Part shown: positions 35,963-45,200 of the stretch, piece after piece | How the letters are laid out: the number at the start of each line of letters is the position of its first letter | How positions within the stretch are numbered: the stretch's first letter is position 1 | Origin: Flavobacterium supellecticarium | GTDB lineage: Bacteria; Bacteroidota; Bacteroidia; Flavobacteriales; Flavobacteriaceae | Direction of reading: 5' to 3' | DNA length: 64,000 bases | Assembly: GCF_004801375.1 (NCBI RefSeq) | Contig: NZ_SSNZ01000012.1 | Location: 1 to 64,000, forward strand | The notes under the pieces: generated by a model | Seen by the model: the letters and a program-made list of their open reading frames with translations, nothing else | The model's database searches: none | Told to the model about the DNA's origin: nothing | Position numbers and translations under genes: made by a program

Positions 35963-37678
35963 TTATTTTGACGACAGGTGGTTTACAGCCACTTCCATTA
36001 CCCGATCTACAAAAGTATCGGGAGCATTTTCCATCTGTGTTACTTCAGCATCGGTCGGAGGTGCTACATAGATGTCTGGTTTTATCCCGATACCTTCTAT
36101 CATTTCACCATTAGCATCTTTTACAGCAGAAAAAGGCATATAAAAATAAAACCAATTATCGGCGATATTACCAACGACTCCACCATTAAAATCTGCGGGA
36201 TTGGAGGTAACACCGGCTGTTGCACCATAAGTATAATCTCCGATAGAAACAACATGATTCCCCTGACTTTTGAGCAATAACACCGTTATTTCCGACATGC
36301 TGGCACTATAATTATCCGTCAAAATAGCAATAGGGATGTTAGACGGAATACCGCCTAATTTATGAGGTTTTGTTTTTTGTGGAATCCAGGGAGTATAATC
36401 AAATCGTCCATTTCCTTCTTTTGTTCTTTCATAAGACCATATAGTACTTTTTGTGACCAAACGTTCTATAAAAAATTGTAAATCTTTTACAGCTCCACCA
36501 CCATTACTTCTTAAATCAAGAATCAGCTTTTTAATCGTTCCTTTATGCAATGGATTCAGAAGATTCTGATAGAAAGGAGCCCGCTCAATAACAGCCATAG
36601 CGGCTGTTTCAAAATCATTCATATTGCGTTCATTTCCAATATACTGTTCCATTTCACTTATAAACCAATCCATATAAGGCTTACTTTCAGGAGTCAGAAC
36701 AGTGGCATAGGTCTCCTCCTCATAATAAACCGGCAGCTCATCATATTTTATCAATGCGGATCGTGCTGCCTCCAACAAATCGTCAGATACGATTTCCGTC
36801 GCCATAAACTGTCTGCACAGGGTTCTGAAAACATTTAGCTCCGGAGCTATTGTAAAAGCCTCCCACTTACTTTGTATAGCACGAGTAAGCTCTTTTACAT
36901 TTTCTCTAACTGTAAGATCTGTGATTCTTCCCAGCAAAGGGTTATTTTCAATGTTACGAGTTCGTAATCCCAATTCATTCGGATTGCTATCGTTTAAAAA
37001 TTTAGAGCTTAGAAATTTTGTCAGGTCGCTTAAATACAGTGAAAACGAATCATAGGTCAAATAATAGATATCCGGATTTTTTTTTACACTTCCCATCAGG
37101 TAAGTAATAGAAAGATCACTCTTTTTTACCCCCGGTATCAGCGTATATTTCTGACATATGGTATCATTTCCTAAATATTTTTTTATATATCCAAGCTTCG
37201 ATGAAAACATATAACTATTTGCGTGTTGTTCTTTCATACCTCCCTGAAATCTAAAAATACCATACTGATAACGATTTAAAGGTATCTTTATCTTTACAAA
37301 AAAATGCCTGTCAAAAATTGGATTTATAATATCGACAAAATAGTGTATGGCTTTAACTTTGTCAGTATCGATTTCATTTTTATCGTCTGTACTTCTGCCA
37401 AAAGTTTTTAAAGCTGAAAATTTCGGATAATATTCATTGTAAATAGCGTCCCAATCCTTGCCATCCTTTCTTTTTTGCTCATAAAAACAACTGTAACGCT
37501 GATCCATAACGGTCCAGAATACTTTGAAAAGATCTGCATAAGATTTAACATCATCCTTAGTATACTGTTCCGGTGCGCTAATTGGATATTTATCATCCAG
37601 TTCACAAGCGTTAAAAATCAGTATCGCTAGTAGTACTCCTAAAACAAAAGCTGTTTTTTTATATAATTTTAGATACAT
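35963..37678 (-). CDS. S41-family (C-terminal processing type) peptidase lipoprotein
   Basis: The 571-residue protein has a lipobox (LLAILIFNAC-ELD). Its C-terminal half is an S41 peptidase: LILDLRSNGGGAVKDLQFFIERL, then the nucleophile region PIAILTDNYSASMSEITVLLLKS and GDYTYGATAGVTSNP. No clear PDZ domain is visible; the N-terminal 300 residues are long and unrecognised. It lies nine bases after an outer-membrane beta-barrel gene, so the two are one transcript. Confidence 0.88.
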   Translation of the reverse strand: MYLKLYKKTAFVLGVLLAILIFNACELDDKYPISAPEQYTKDDVKSYADLFKVFWTVMDQRYSCFYEQKRKDGKDWDAIYNEYYPKFSALKTFGRSTDDKNEIDTDKVKAIHYFVDIINPIFDRHFFVKIKIPLNRYQYGIFRFQGGMKEQHANSYMFSSKLGYIKKYLGNDTICQKYTLIPGVKKSDLSITYLMGSVKKNPDIYYLTYDSFSLYLSDLTKFLSSKFLNDSNPNELGLRTRNIENNPLLGRITDLTVRENVKELTRAIQSKWEAFTIAPELNVFRTLCRQFMATEIVSDDLLEAARSALIKYDELPVYYEEETYATVLTPESKPYMDWFISEMEQYIGNERNMNDFETAAMAVIERAPFYQNLLNPLHKGTIKKLILDLRSNGGGAVKDLQFFIERLVTKSTIWSYERTKEGNGRFDYTPWIPQKTKPHKLGGIPSNIPIAILTDNYSASMSEITVLLLKSQGNHVVSIGDYTYGATAGVTSNPADFNGGVVGNIADNWFYFYMPFSAVKDANGEMIEGIGIKPDIYVAPPTDAEVTQMENAPDTFVDRVMEVAVNHLSSK

Positions 37679-37686
37679 AATCCATC

Positions 37687-38385
37687 TTAATTAAATTGAT
37701 AAGAAGTTCCGGCGGCAATCATATAAGATTGAATTGTTTTTTGCCTATTTTTATTCGTGTTAGCTATACTGATATCAGACAATCCATACTGATAATTACA
37801 GGTCCCATAAAATGTCCACTTTTTAAAAGAATATCCCAGACTTAACTCCCCTTGCAAACCATAACCAAACCGATTTAGCATATTTTCATTTTTTTTAAAA
37901 TCATACGTCTCCGAAACTTTTTTATATCTATTTTCTGTTAGCGCGATATACTGTCCTTTCCGTTGCAAACGCATCAGGTACTCGATATAGGTACCACCGG
38001 CTATTTTAAGCCATAAACCCTGGCTTATATCAGCGGAGCCCAATACCGTAACGCCTACCAGAAAAGGTATCGAAAGGAAATCGTTATAATATTTTGTATA
38101 CCATCCGAGTCGGCTACCTGTTCGCCTGAACGTGTAGTTTTTTTGCAGGAACGATACTGCTGTTTTCAGAAAAATCGGTTTCCGTATCGTATATTCTCCC
38201 GTAAGACTAGCACCAAAACCATAGTCTCCGCTATATTTCGATTCCACTAAGTTAGACAGGTTGGCATTGAGGTTACTATAAGTATATCCCATATCGAATC
38301 CTACCTTAAATTTACTTTGCGCCTGCAATGCTATACTTGAAAGAAAGAAGTAAAAACAAAAAAAATAAACTACTTTTTTTACCAT
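37687..38385 (-). CDS. Outer-membrane beta-barrel protein
   Basis: The 232-residue protein has a signal peptide (YFFCFYFFLSSIALQA-Q). Alternating beta strands such as KFKVGFDMGYTYSNLNANL, GYGLQGELSLGYSFKKWTFYG and the terminal IAAGTSYQFN are typical of PorT/outer-membrane barrel families. It precedes the S41 peptidase by nine bases and may be its surface partner. Confidence 0.8.
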   Translation of the reverse strand: MVKKVVYFFCFYFFLSSIALQAQSKFKVGFDMGYTYSNLNANLSNLVESKYSGDYGFGASLTGEYTIRKPIFLKTAVSFLQKNYTFRRTGSRLGWYTKYYNDFLSIPFLVGVTVLGSADISQGLWLKIAGGTYIEYLMRLQRKGQYIALTENRYKKVSETYDFKKNENMLNRFGYGLQGELSLGYSFKKWTFYGTCNYQYGLSDISIANTNKNRQKTIQSYMIAAGTSYQFN

Positions 38386-38811
38386 AATTAACCGAATATA
38401 AAACCTTTAATAATCCTAAAAGTTATTATAATATGAGAAGCATCTATTATTTTCAGCATTCTTTGTCTATGCAAATTCCTTATTAGTCTAATTTACTTAC
38501 ACAATATCATTTGATCACAAACTATAAAAAAGCCGATCCTGCTACAGACCGGCTCCAAAACGAACTAATTATTCCTGTAATAGTTTATGAAAAAAGATTG
38601 TATTGATACGATTTCAGCGGTATTGATGCTTTCGTTTTAGCCCGGTATTCATTTTCCGGATGCTTTTATACACCACACTTTGAACGGCCTTACGCTTTTC
38701 TTCGTACCAACACACATTAGTATTTTACTTACATTAGGAGGAAATTAAAGGAAATATCACGGGGCAAAAGCAGTCCAAATAATTTTAAAAAAAGCTGCCC
38801 GATCGGAAACA
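38386..38811. other. 426-bp gap with hairpin and a possible sigma region-4 fragment
   Basis: A short hairpin (AGCCG/CGGCT around 38531-38553) is the only terminator-like element. On the minus strand, 38718-38614 reads WYEEKRKAVQSVVYKSIRKM and on to a stop, resembling the end of an ECF sigma region 4 (VQSxVYKxxRKM). It has no proper start and is at best a gene remnant. The rest shows nothing I can identify. Confidence 0.3.
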
Positions 38812-39415
38812 TTACGATAACAATGGTGCTGGTGTTCTAAATCGGAAGTCGATATAAACGTGATGCGCAAACATCAGAAATTCGTTATTTTTCACCGAAT
38901 GTTTTTTGAGATACCGGAGTGTTTTGGAAGTCTGGTTGGCCACGGCACCGGGTGTCATGTACATTTCGGAAGCGATCTCTTTATAACTGCGCTCCTCGAA
39001 TTTGAATAATGTAAATATTGTACGTCTTTTTCGGGAATCTGACGTAGCAACTGTTCGATCTGTTCAAAACGGGAGTCGAGTACCTCATCCGATTCGTAGG
39101 TAATATCCATTTCGGAAATAATCCGTTTTTTTCGGTTGTCAAAATCCGATTCTGTTTTTGATACCATTTGGAGATTTCCTGCTTGGAGCTTTTAAACAAT
39201 ACCGATTCCAAGGCAAACTTCGGATTGAGTTTGTTCCGGTAATTCCATAAATAGATAAAGACATTTTGGGTCGCATCTTTGGCATCGGCAAGCTGTTTGA
39301 TATATTTCTTTACAAAGCAATACACTTTAAAGGCATACAGATCATAAATTTCCCGGAAACAAGATTCGCCATCTTCGCGTAACCTTATAATCAAATCAGC
39401 ACGCATATTGCCCAT
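38812..39415 (-). pseudogene. ECF sigma factor interrupted by two frameshifts
   Basis: From the ATG at 39415, region 2 is clear (RADLIIRLREDGESCFREIYDLYAF, LADAKDATQNVFIYLWNYRNKL). Adding one A to the A5 run at 39155-39159 shifts into the frame reading TESDFDNRKKRIISEMDITY. Adding one A to the A5 run at 39027-39031 then opens region 4 (RRTIFTLFKFEERSYKEIAS, MTPGAVANQTSKTLRYLKK), ending at 38812. Repaired length would be about 200 residues, normal for the family. It is either a true pseudogene or an intact gene with two homopolymer undercalls. Confidence 0.82.
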
Positions 39416-39504
39416 AATTATAGGTAAGTATGCGTAGAAAAACAACACAAACTATCATCAATAATTGGAGCCGTCGGATATTTAAAGATTTATTAATCTT
39501 AAAA

Positions 39505-39530
39505 AAAGGTCGGCAATAAAGCCGACCTTT
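39505..39530. terminator. Rho-independent terminator after yegP
   Basis: A 10-bp perfect stem (39505-39514 with 39521-39530) with a 6-nt loop and A/T tracts lies two bases past the stop at 39533. Confidence 0.85.
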
Positions 39531-39532
39531 TA

Positions 39533-39862
39533 CTAGGACAAATCTTCTACCGTAGCGCCCGGTGCATTATTTTTTACCGAAGTAATTCCGGTTTCACGAG
39601 CCGATTCGGATTGATACATTTGACTGGTTCCGATAATTTCACCATTACCCGCTTTCAGGTTAAAATACAGCCTCCCGTCTTTCGCCGTTTCTCTTGCATA
39701 ACGGGCATCCAATTGTGAGTTTTCGCGTACCGATTTGATCCCATTCAAACAACCTGCTTTAGCAGTATAACCTTCGCTGGTAAGGATTACCAGTCCGTTG
39801 TTTGCTCTCAGATTAAACTGAAACTCATTGTTTGTTCTTCTTGTAATTACAAATGTTCCCAT
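39533..39862 (-). CDS. yegP: YegP-family (DUF1508) protein
   Basis: The 109-residue protein consists of two DUF1508 repeats (EFQFNLRANNGLVILTSEGYTAKAGCLNGIKSV and LYFNLKAGNGEIIGTSQMYQSESARETGITSV). This is the usual YegP size and layout. The biochemical role is not settled. It is a single-gene transcript ending in a strong terminator. Confidence 0.93.
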   Translation of the reverse strand: MGTFVITRRTNNEFQFNLRANNGLVILTSEGYTAKAGCLNGIKSVRENSQLDARYARETAKDGRLYFNLKAGNGEIIGTSQMYQSESARETGITSVKNNAPGATVEDLS

Positions 39863-40186
39863 TGTTCTAATTTTATAGTAATAATTGACTACAATAGTAT
39901 CGCAGCATTTTCTATAAAAATTACGGGTTATAGTAAAAACACTTCTTATAAGCTGAAAAATTTCATACCTCTAAAACGACTTATAGCATCAATCCGCGCC
40001 ATATCTTTTTTGAAACAAGTCAATGTCGAACCGATTCGTATACCGGAAGTTTGTCTGCGCGTCAAACACTATTTTCAAAACGAACGACTTGGGCAGCTGT
40101 CAGCACTCCGTGTCAAGGCATTCTGGCAATAATACCGGGAAACATTCTGATTTTTATAGTACCTTCGCTTTATCATATCCGAATGT
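39863..40186 (+). other. Intergenic region with an unexplained open frame
   Basis: A plus-strand frame without ATG stays open for about 90 codons to TAA near 40132-40134. Its last part reads VEPIRIPEVCLRVKHYFQNE then RLGQLSALRVKAFWQ, which looks like coding sequence more than chance. It may be a decayed gene end; I cannot identify it. Promoters for yegP and tetR must also lie here. Confidence 0.25.
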
Positions 40187-40801
40187 ATGTCGAAAGCAAC
40201 CCTTACCCGAATGTCTATACTCGAAAAATCTTTCGAACTGATCTACCGAAAAGGTTATCAGTCGACTAGTATCGACGATATCATCGCGACCACTCAGGTT
40301 ACCAAGGGTGCTTTTTACTACCACTTTAAAAATAAGGACGAAATGGCTTTGGCATTGATCAACGATTATATGCGCCCGAATATGTATCAGGTAATGCTTC
40401 GCCCATTGGAACAAGCTGAAAAACCATTGGAAACCTTTTACGATATGATGCGGAACTTATTACACGACACCGATTTTTTTGATGTACGCTATGGTTGTCC
40501 GGCGATTAACCTGATTGAAGAAATGGCACCGCTAAATGAAAAATTCCGGGAAGCACTTTCCGTTTTGATGACCGACTGGAAATTGGGCATTGCCGACTGT
40601 ATCCGATACGAACAACAGCAAAAAACCATTAACCCGGACATCGATCCGCAGCAAATTGCGTTGTTTTTAATTTCCGGTTATGGCGGTATCCGTAATATCG
40701 GAAAACTAGAAGGCACTCAAAGCTACGAAAGCTATCTCGTCACTTTACAAAAATACCTTCAGTTTCTGAAGCCTTCATTTTCAGTATCGTCCGGCAATTA
40801 A
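40187..40801 (+). CDS. TetR-family regulator
   Basis: The 204-residue protein has an N-terminal TetR helix-turn-helix (ILEKSFELIYRKGYQSTSIDDIIATTQVTKGAFYYHFKNKDEMALA) and an all-helical ligand domain with a TetR_C-like CPAINLIEEMAP region. Its stop overlaps the stop of the convergent peptidase gene by three bases. The palindrome at 42196-42225, in the next divergent intergenic region, is a plausible operator. Confidence 0.93.
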   Translation: MSKATLTRMSILEKSFELIYRKGYQSTSIDDIIATTQVTKGAFYYHFKNKDEMALALINDYMRPNMYQVMLRPLEQAEKPLETFYDMMRNLLHDTDFFDVRYGCPAINLIEEMAPLNEKFREALSVLMTDWKLGIADCIRYEQQQKTINPDIDPQQIALFLISGYGGIRNIGKLEGTQSYESYLVTLQKYLQFLKPSFSVSSGN

Positions 40802-42111
40802 TCCTTTTTTGCTGTTTTCAGATCGATCAGAAATGGTTTTAGGCGGATTCCGTCTTTATTCCTAAAATTTACCGTAGCCGTTGACTGATAGTGATTCCCC
40901 GGTTGTAATTCGGTTTCAAAACGAAACGAACGTCCATCATCCGAAAAACCGATTACTTTCGAAATCCGCAATACATGGCTTTCTCCAAGCGGACCGAAAT
41001 CGAATCCCCGGAATTTTTTATCCATTTCTTCCGAAAATGTCAACGTTACCGTAAGCGGGCCGGATGGTACTACCCCATTTTCCCCAACAGCTTCCGATAG
41101 TTTCATGTCGATCACCGTCGGTCGTATTCTTTCATAATCCGCTTTAAGCTGTGCGAGTGTTCCGGAAAAGAAACCGGTACTGTTTACCAAAGCATCAACT
41201 TGCTCCGGATTACTATAATCCAGTTCAATAAGCGTTTTGATGGCCTGTTTTTTATCTGTTGCCTGATCGTAATATTTTTCGCAAATCGCATAACCGATAT
41301 AATAGCCCAGATCCCTTTCTTTTAATTCATTCTGATTGGTTCCCCAAAGCCAGTTGTAGGTCGTTTCGATATGCTGCATATCCCTTACGAATAAAGCCTT
41401 AACCCGGTCTTCATTCTTTTTTCCAAACGCAATCGCCGGTGTATAAGACGGTTTTCCGGTAACTTTAGTCGAAATAAATTCAGCCACCCCTTCGTACAAA
41501 CAATAATACAATAGGTTATCGACCATTTCTTTTTGCTGCGTATGTACATATTCGTGCGTACATAACAATCCGATATCATCTATCGGGTTGAGGTCTTTAT
41601 AATACGAATGCAGGTATTTCGGAAGTGCATCGGTATTTACATTCCGGTCCGACAATGCCATTTCACTTCCAATAAGTACTTTTCCATTTGAAATCGTTCC
41701 GTTTGTTCGGAAAACACCTACCGTAAAATAAATCGGAGCCGGTTGTAATTCCGGATAAGCCTTTTTTAATCGGGCAATATTTTTTTGGATTTCCGGACTT
41801 ACCTTTTTGACCGAAAGTGTATTTTTTCGGATCGTTTTCCAGAAATCCGGATACTTTTTAATAGCGTCGATATACTCTTTTGCCGTATAACGTCTGCGTT
41901 GCCGTATCGCTTCGAGTCCTTCCGTACCGCTGTCGAAATACAACTTTTGTAACAATTCATACTGACCTACACTATCGGGTGTTGCGACAATCGCATCATA
42001 GGCTTCCCAGAAATGATCAATATCAGACGAAATGATTTCTGTTTTTAGTTTTTGTCCGTATGATACGGATAACGATAGCAAACCCAAACAAATAATAACG
42101 TTCTTTTTCAT
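40798..42111 (-). CDS. Exported HEXXH metallopeptidase-like protein (DUF2268-like)
   Basis: The 437-residue protein has a signal peptide (ICLGLLSLSVSYG-Q) and a zincin motif LLCTHEYVHTQQ with a downstream Glu in YEGVAEFIS, which would complete the gluzincin site. The central part resembles DUF2268/GldB-type predicted Zn proteases. Residues about 330-430 form an Ig-like domain (PLTVTLTFSEEMDKKF). It is divergent from the membrane protein/cytochrome pair across the palindromic operator, and so may share their TetR control. Confidence 0.78.
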   Translation of the reverse strand: MKKNVIICLGLLSLSVSYGQKLKTEIISSDIDHFWEAYDAIVATPDSVGQYELLQKLYFDSGTEGLEAIRQRRRYTAKEYIDAIKKYPDFWKTIRKNTLSVKKVSPEIQKNIARLKKAYPELQPAPIYFTVGVFRTNGTISNGKVLIGSEMALSDRNVNTDALPKYLHSYYKDLNPIDDIGLLCTHEYVHTQQKEMVDNLLYYCLYEGVAEFISTKVTGKPSYTPAIAFGKKNEDRVKALFVRDMQHIETTYNWLWGTNQNELKERDLGYYIGYAICEKYYDQATDKKQAIKTLIELDYSNPEQVDALVNSTGFFSGTLAQLKADYERIRPTVIDMKLSEAVGENGVVPSGPLTVTLTFSEEMDKKFRGFDFGPLGESHVLRISKVIGFSDDGRSFRFETELQPGNHYQSTATVNFRNKDGIRLKPFLIDLKTAKKD

Positions 42112-42195
42112 GGTAAGTAATTAATCATTAAAGATAGTCGGCTTGTTTTTATTGACCTATAAATAACGTATTTTCTTTCATTTTAATATCTGATT

Positions 42196-42236
42196 AAAAA
42201 AACATACTAATTAGTATGTTTTTTTAGTTATCTTTG
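42196..42236 (+). promoter_or_regulatory. 30-bp perfect palindrome (TetR-type operator) plus promoter
   Basis: 42196-42225 is a perfect 30-bp palindrome centred on ACATACTAATTAGTATGT. Four bases on, TATCTTTG (42229-42236) matches the Bacteroidetes -7 element, about 20 bp before the ATG at 42257. The position suggests that a TetR-type repressor covers the promoter. It also lies 85 bp upstream of the divergent peptidase gene. Confidence 0.7.
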
Positions 42237-42256
42237 AAACATAAACTTTAAAAAGC

Positions 42257-42721
42257 ATGTACTCCGTACTTCTACCACTTCATTCTGTAATCCGTTGGTT
42301 GGTGTTGATCAGTCTTCTTATTACAATCGGGAAATCCCTTTTGGGTTATTATAAACATTCCGTTTTTTCGAAAACCGACAACCGTTTACGGCATTGGACC
42401 GCTACTTTTTCCCATATACAACTCCTGATCGGGATGCTGCTTTATACACAAAGTCCGTTTGTAAGCTATTTTTATGACACCTATAAATCGGGAAATCTGA
42501 ATACAGAAGCATTATTTTTTGGTGTTATTCATATTATACTGATGTTTATCGCGATCCTATTTATTTCGATCGGATCGTCTAAAGCCAAACGAATAGCCTC
42601 CGACAAAGAAAAACACAAAACGATACTGATCTGGTTTGTTTTGGGATTAGTACTGATATTTCTGGCAATCCCATGGCCATTTTCTCCATTGGCAGTACGA
42701 CCTTTATTACGTCCGTTATAA
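42257..42721 (+). CDS. Four-TM membrane protein
   Basis: The 154-residue protein has four hydrophobic helices (about 8-27, 48-65, 84-105 and 122-142). Histidines are placed in or near helices (LPLHSVIRWLV, RHWTATFSHIQLLIGM, FFGVIHIILMF), a cytochrome b-like pattern. It precedes a diheme cytochrome c by 16 bp, so a small membrane heme or quinol-linked partner is plausible but not shown. Confidence 0.78.
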   Translation: MYSVLLPLHSVIRWLVLISLLITIGKSLLGYYKHSVFSKTDNRLRHWTATFSHIQLLIGMLLYTQSPFVSYFYDTYKSGNLNTEALFFGVIHIILMFIAILFISIGSSKAKRIASDKEKHKTILIWFVLGLVLIFLAIPWPFSPLAVRPLLRPL

Positions 42722-42737
42722 ATCCTACTTTATTGAG

Positions 42738-43691
42738 ATGAAAGCTTCTAAACTGGTTGTAACCGGCATGCTCACTTTTTCCATAACCATCGTTTATTTT
42801 GGACTGCGAAATACCGGGAGCATTGAAAACAATTATACCTTTCCCGGCAAATTATCCGACCTGAAATTATTCAAGGGTCCATTAAAAGAGCGTATTCCCG
42901 ATGATAACGTCCGGCTATTGGAACTTTCCAGCACACTCTATACCGATCATGCCGACAAGCAACGCCTACTAAAATTACCACCGGGAACAAAATTAAAAAT
43001 CATAGATGACGGATTGCCACAATTCCCGGAAGGAAGCCTGTTAGCCAAAACTTTTTATTATCCGAATCAACCTATCGAAACCCGGATACTCTACCTGAAA
43101 AACGGAAAATGGAATGCCGCAACCTATCAATGGAATGTCACACAAACAGAAGCGTTACTGCTAACCAACGGTGCCACGGTGCAAATAAAGCAGAACAACA
43201 AACCGGATATCAACTACCATATTCCAACTGCAACGGAATGCATCAGTTGTCATCGTAGTAACGGTACACTGCAACCGATTGGTCCGAAAATCCGGAATCT
43301 AAACAGAATGATCATACGAAACAACAAAAGTGTTTCTCAACTGACCGATTTACAACAGCAACAATTACTACACGCCACTTCCTTAAAAGAAATAACCACC
43401 TTTCCCGATTATAATGATCCTGAACAAACACTGACATTACGTGCCAGAGCGTATATGGAACTAAACTGCGCCCATTGTCATCAAGCGGGCGGTATGGCTG
43501 GTTATACCAATTTACTGCTGTCTTATGAAATACCTTTTGGAAAAACCGGCCTTGCCCGGCAGCAACCCAATATTATTTTCCGAATGGAAACTTCCGGTGC
43601 TTTACATATGCCCAAACTGGGCACCACCACAACCGATCCGGTAGGTCTCGCATTGATTAAAGCCTATATCAAGAGTCTTGATCGCAGCTAA
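42738..43691 (+). CDS. Diheme c-type cytochrome (SO_2930-like)
   Basis: The 317-residue protein has a signal anchor (LVVTGMLTFSITIVYFGL) and two heme c motifs, ECISCH (about residue 168) and NCAHCH (about 246). A distal Met-rich C-terminus (RMETSGALHMPKLG) follows. The LPPGTKLKI and FPEGSLLAKTF patterns are typical of the SO_2930 family of extracytoplasmic cytochromes. It is the second gene of the operon behind the palindromic operator. Confidence 0.87.
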   Translation: MKASKLVVTGMLTFSITIVYFGLRNTGSIENNYTFPGKLSDLKLFKGPLKERIPDDNVRLLELSSTLYTDHADKQRLLKLPPGTKLKIIDDGLPQFPEGSLLAKTFYYPNQPIETRILYLKNGKWNAATYQWNVTQTEALLLTNGATVQIKQNNKPDINYHIPTATECISCHRSNGTLQPIGPKIRNLNRMIIRNNKSVSQLTDLQQQQLLHATSLKEITTFPDYNDPEQTLTLRARAYMELNCAHCHQAGGMAGYTNLLLSYEIPFGKTGLARQQPNIIFRMETSGALHMPKLGTTTTDPVGLALIKAYIKSLDRS

Positions 43692-43704
43692 ACAGGCATA
43701 AAAA

Positions 43705-43723
43705 AGCCGGCATATAGCCGGCT
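43705..43723. terminator. Bidirectional terminator hairpin
   Basis: A 7-bp GC-rich stem (43705-43711 with 43717-43723) lies between two convergent genes (stops at 43691 and 43743), with an A-run on its left side serving the minus-strand gene. Confidence 0.65.
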
Positions 43724-43742
43724 TCGTCTCCTTTAAAAGGAA

Positions 43743-44588
43743 TTATTTTTTAGACCATTCCAAGATAGAGTCTTTATTCATTTTCACATAGTCAGCGTTG
43801 TTTGCTTTTTCTGCACTTGCCTGTGATAATTTAGCGGTTTCGATCGCTCCTTTTTTATCTCCTAATTTTGCCTGAATCAATGATTTCAGACGTAAATACC
43901 AGAACGGAGCTTCTTTTTCCATTGCAACGGCTTTGTTCACCCACTCCAATGCTTTGTTCATATCGCCACCTGACTGGTAGTAATATTGAGCAGATGAAAA
44001 ATAATCATTACCGGTAGGTCCCGCTAAAGCACCTTCGATGCTCTTCATCGCGATTTTTTGTGTTGGTACTGTAAATTTAACGGCTACCAATGTTTTTTCC
44101 CATGAAATTTCAAGACTTCCGTTATCGTTATCTATATTATTAACTGCAATGGTAAACGTTTCTACTTTTCTCCCTAATGTCTCCGGTTTAACCGTAGTAC
44201 GCAACGCTACTTTCGAATCATCCCATTTTTCAGGAGTTCCCCAGTTGTTTGTATCGGTATAGAAAATCACATCCCATGAATCTGCTTTAGGCAACGTATA
44301 AAGGGCATATTTTCCTTTTTTCAGTGTTTTTCCGTCAATTACAACATCATCTCCGAAAGAAATGGTCGTATTGGCATTAGCACCGGTTCTCCATACTTTT
44401 CCGTAAGGAACCAATTCACCAAAAACGGCTCTTCCTTTAGAACTCGGGCGGGAATAATCCAATTCAACCTGTGTTAGTCCTACAACCTGTTCCAATTCTG
44501 CTTTAGGACTGGCCTGTGGCGTTTTTACCTGAGCCTGAATCGCTAGAGTAGCCATAAAAAAAGCTGCAGTAATAATAATTCTCTTCAT
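43743..44588 (-). CDS. DUF2911 exported protein
   Basis: The 281-residue protein has a signal peptide (ITAAFFMATLAIQA-Q) and a DUF2911 domain (SPKAELEQVVGLTQVELDYSRPSSKGR, WRTGANANTTISF, YALYTLPKADSWDVIFY). A short helical TPR-like tail follows (DMNKALEWVNKAVAMEKEAPFWYLRL). The family is widespread in Bacteroidetes and of unknown function. Confidence 0.9.
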   Translation of the reverse strand: MKRIIITAAFFMATLAIQAQVKTPQASPKAELEQVVGLTQVELDYSRPSSKGRAVFGELVPYGKVWRTGANANTTISFGDDVVIDGKTLKKGKYALYTLPKADSWDVIFYTDTNNWGTPEKWDDSKVALRTTVKPETLGRKVETFTIAVNNIDNDNGSLEISWEKTLVAVKFTVPTQKIAMKSIEGALAGPTGNDYFSSAQYYYQSGGDMNKALEWVNKAVAMEKEAPFWYLRLKSLIQAKLGDKKGAIETAKLSQASAEKANNADYVKMNKDSILEWSKK

Positions 44589-44715
44589 AACTATTTTGTT
44601 TATTTGCGAACGAATTTACTAAAAAAACACACTTTAAATGTTAATTTTAATTTAAAAGAAAAAACCATCCAACAGGTATCGGTCCGAAACGCAAACATTT
44701 GTAATTTTGTTTTAT

Positions 44716-45183
44716 ATGAGGCTATATACCCTACATACCCGCCAAAAGCTACCGGTTTCACTAAAGGAAGCCTGGGCTTTTTTTTCGGATCCGTCGAATC
44801 TCAATACGATCACACCCGAAAACATGAAATTCCAAACCCTTTCGGGCGACGACCGGAAGATGTTTTCCGGACAAATCATTCACTACAAAATCAGTCCGTT
44901 TCGCGGTATTCAGCTGCAATGGATAACGGAAATTACCCATGTGGAACCGACTGCTTTTTTTGTAGACGAACAACGATTTGGTCCGTATAAATTCTGGCAT
45001 CACAAACATTTTTTCAGGGAAATCGACGGTGGCATCGAAATGAAAGATCTTATCCATTATCAGGTTCCTTTCGGTTGTATCGGAAATCTGTTCCACCCAT
45101 TACTCGCCCGACCAAAACTTAAGGCCATTTTCGACTACCGAAAAAACAAACTGGAACAATTATTCGGCCGTTATCCCGGCTAA
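44716..45183 (+). CDS. SRPBCC-family ligand-binding protein
   Basis: Starting at the ATG at 44716 gives 155 residues. The START/SRPBCC fold is recognisable from LPVSLKEAWAFFSDPSNLNTITP and FVDEQRFGPYKFWHHKHFF, ending in a helix with PKLKAIFDYRKNKLEQLF. This branch is annotated as cell-division-inhibitor-like in many genomes and often sits next to photolyase genes, as here (17-bp gap). TAATTTTG at 44702-44709 could be a -7 element giving a nearly leaderless mRNA. Confidence 0.85.
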   Translation: MRLYTLHTRQKLPVSLKEAWAFFSDPSNLNTITPENMKFQTLSGDDRKMFSGQIIHYKISPFRGIQLQWITEITHVEPTAFFVDEQRFGPYKFWHHKHFFREIDGGIEMKDLIHYQVPFGCIGNLFHPLLARPKLKAIFDYRKNKLEQLFGRYPG

Positions 45184-45200
45184 ACAACTGTACATTTTAT

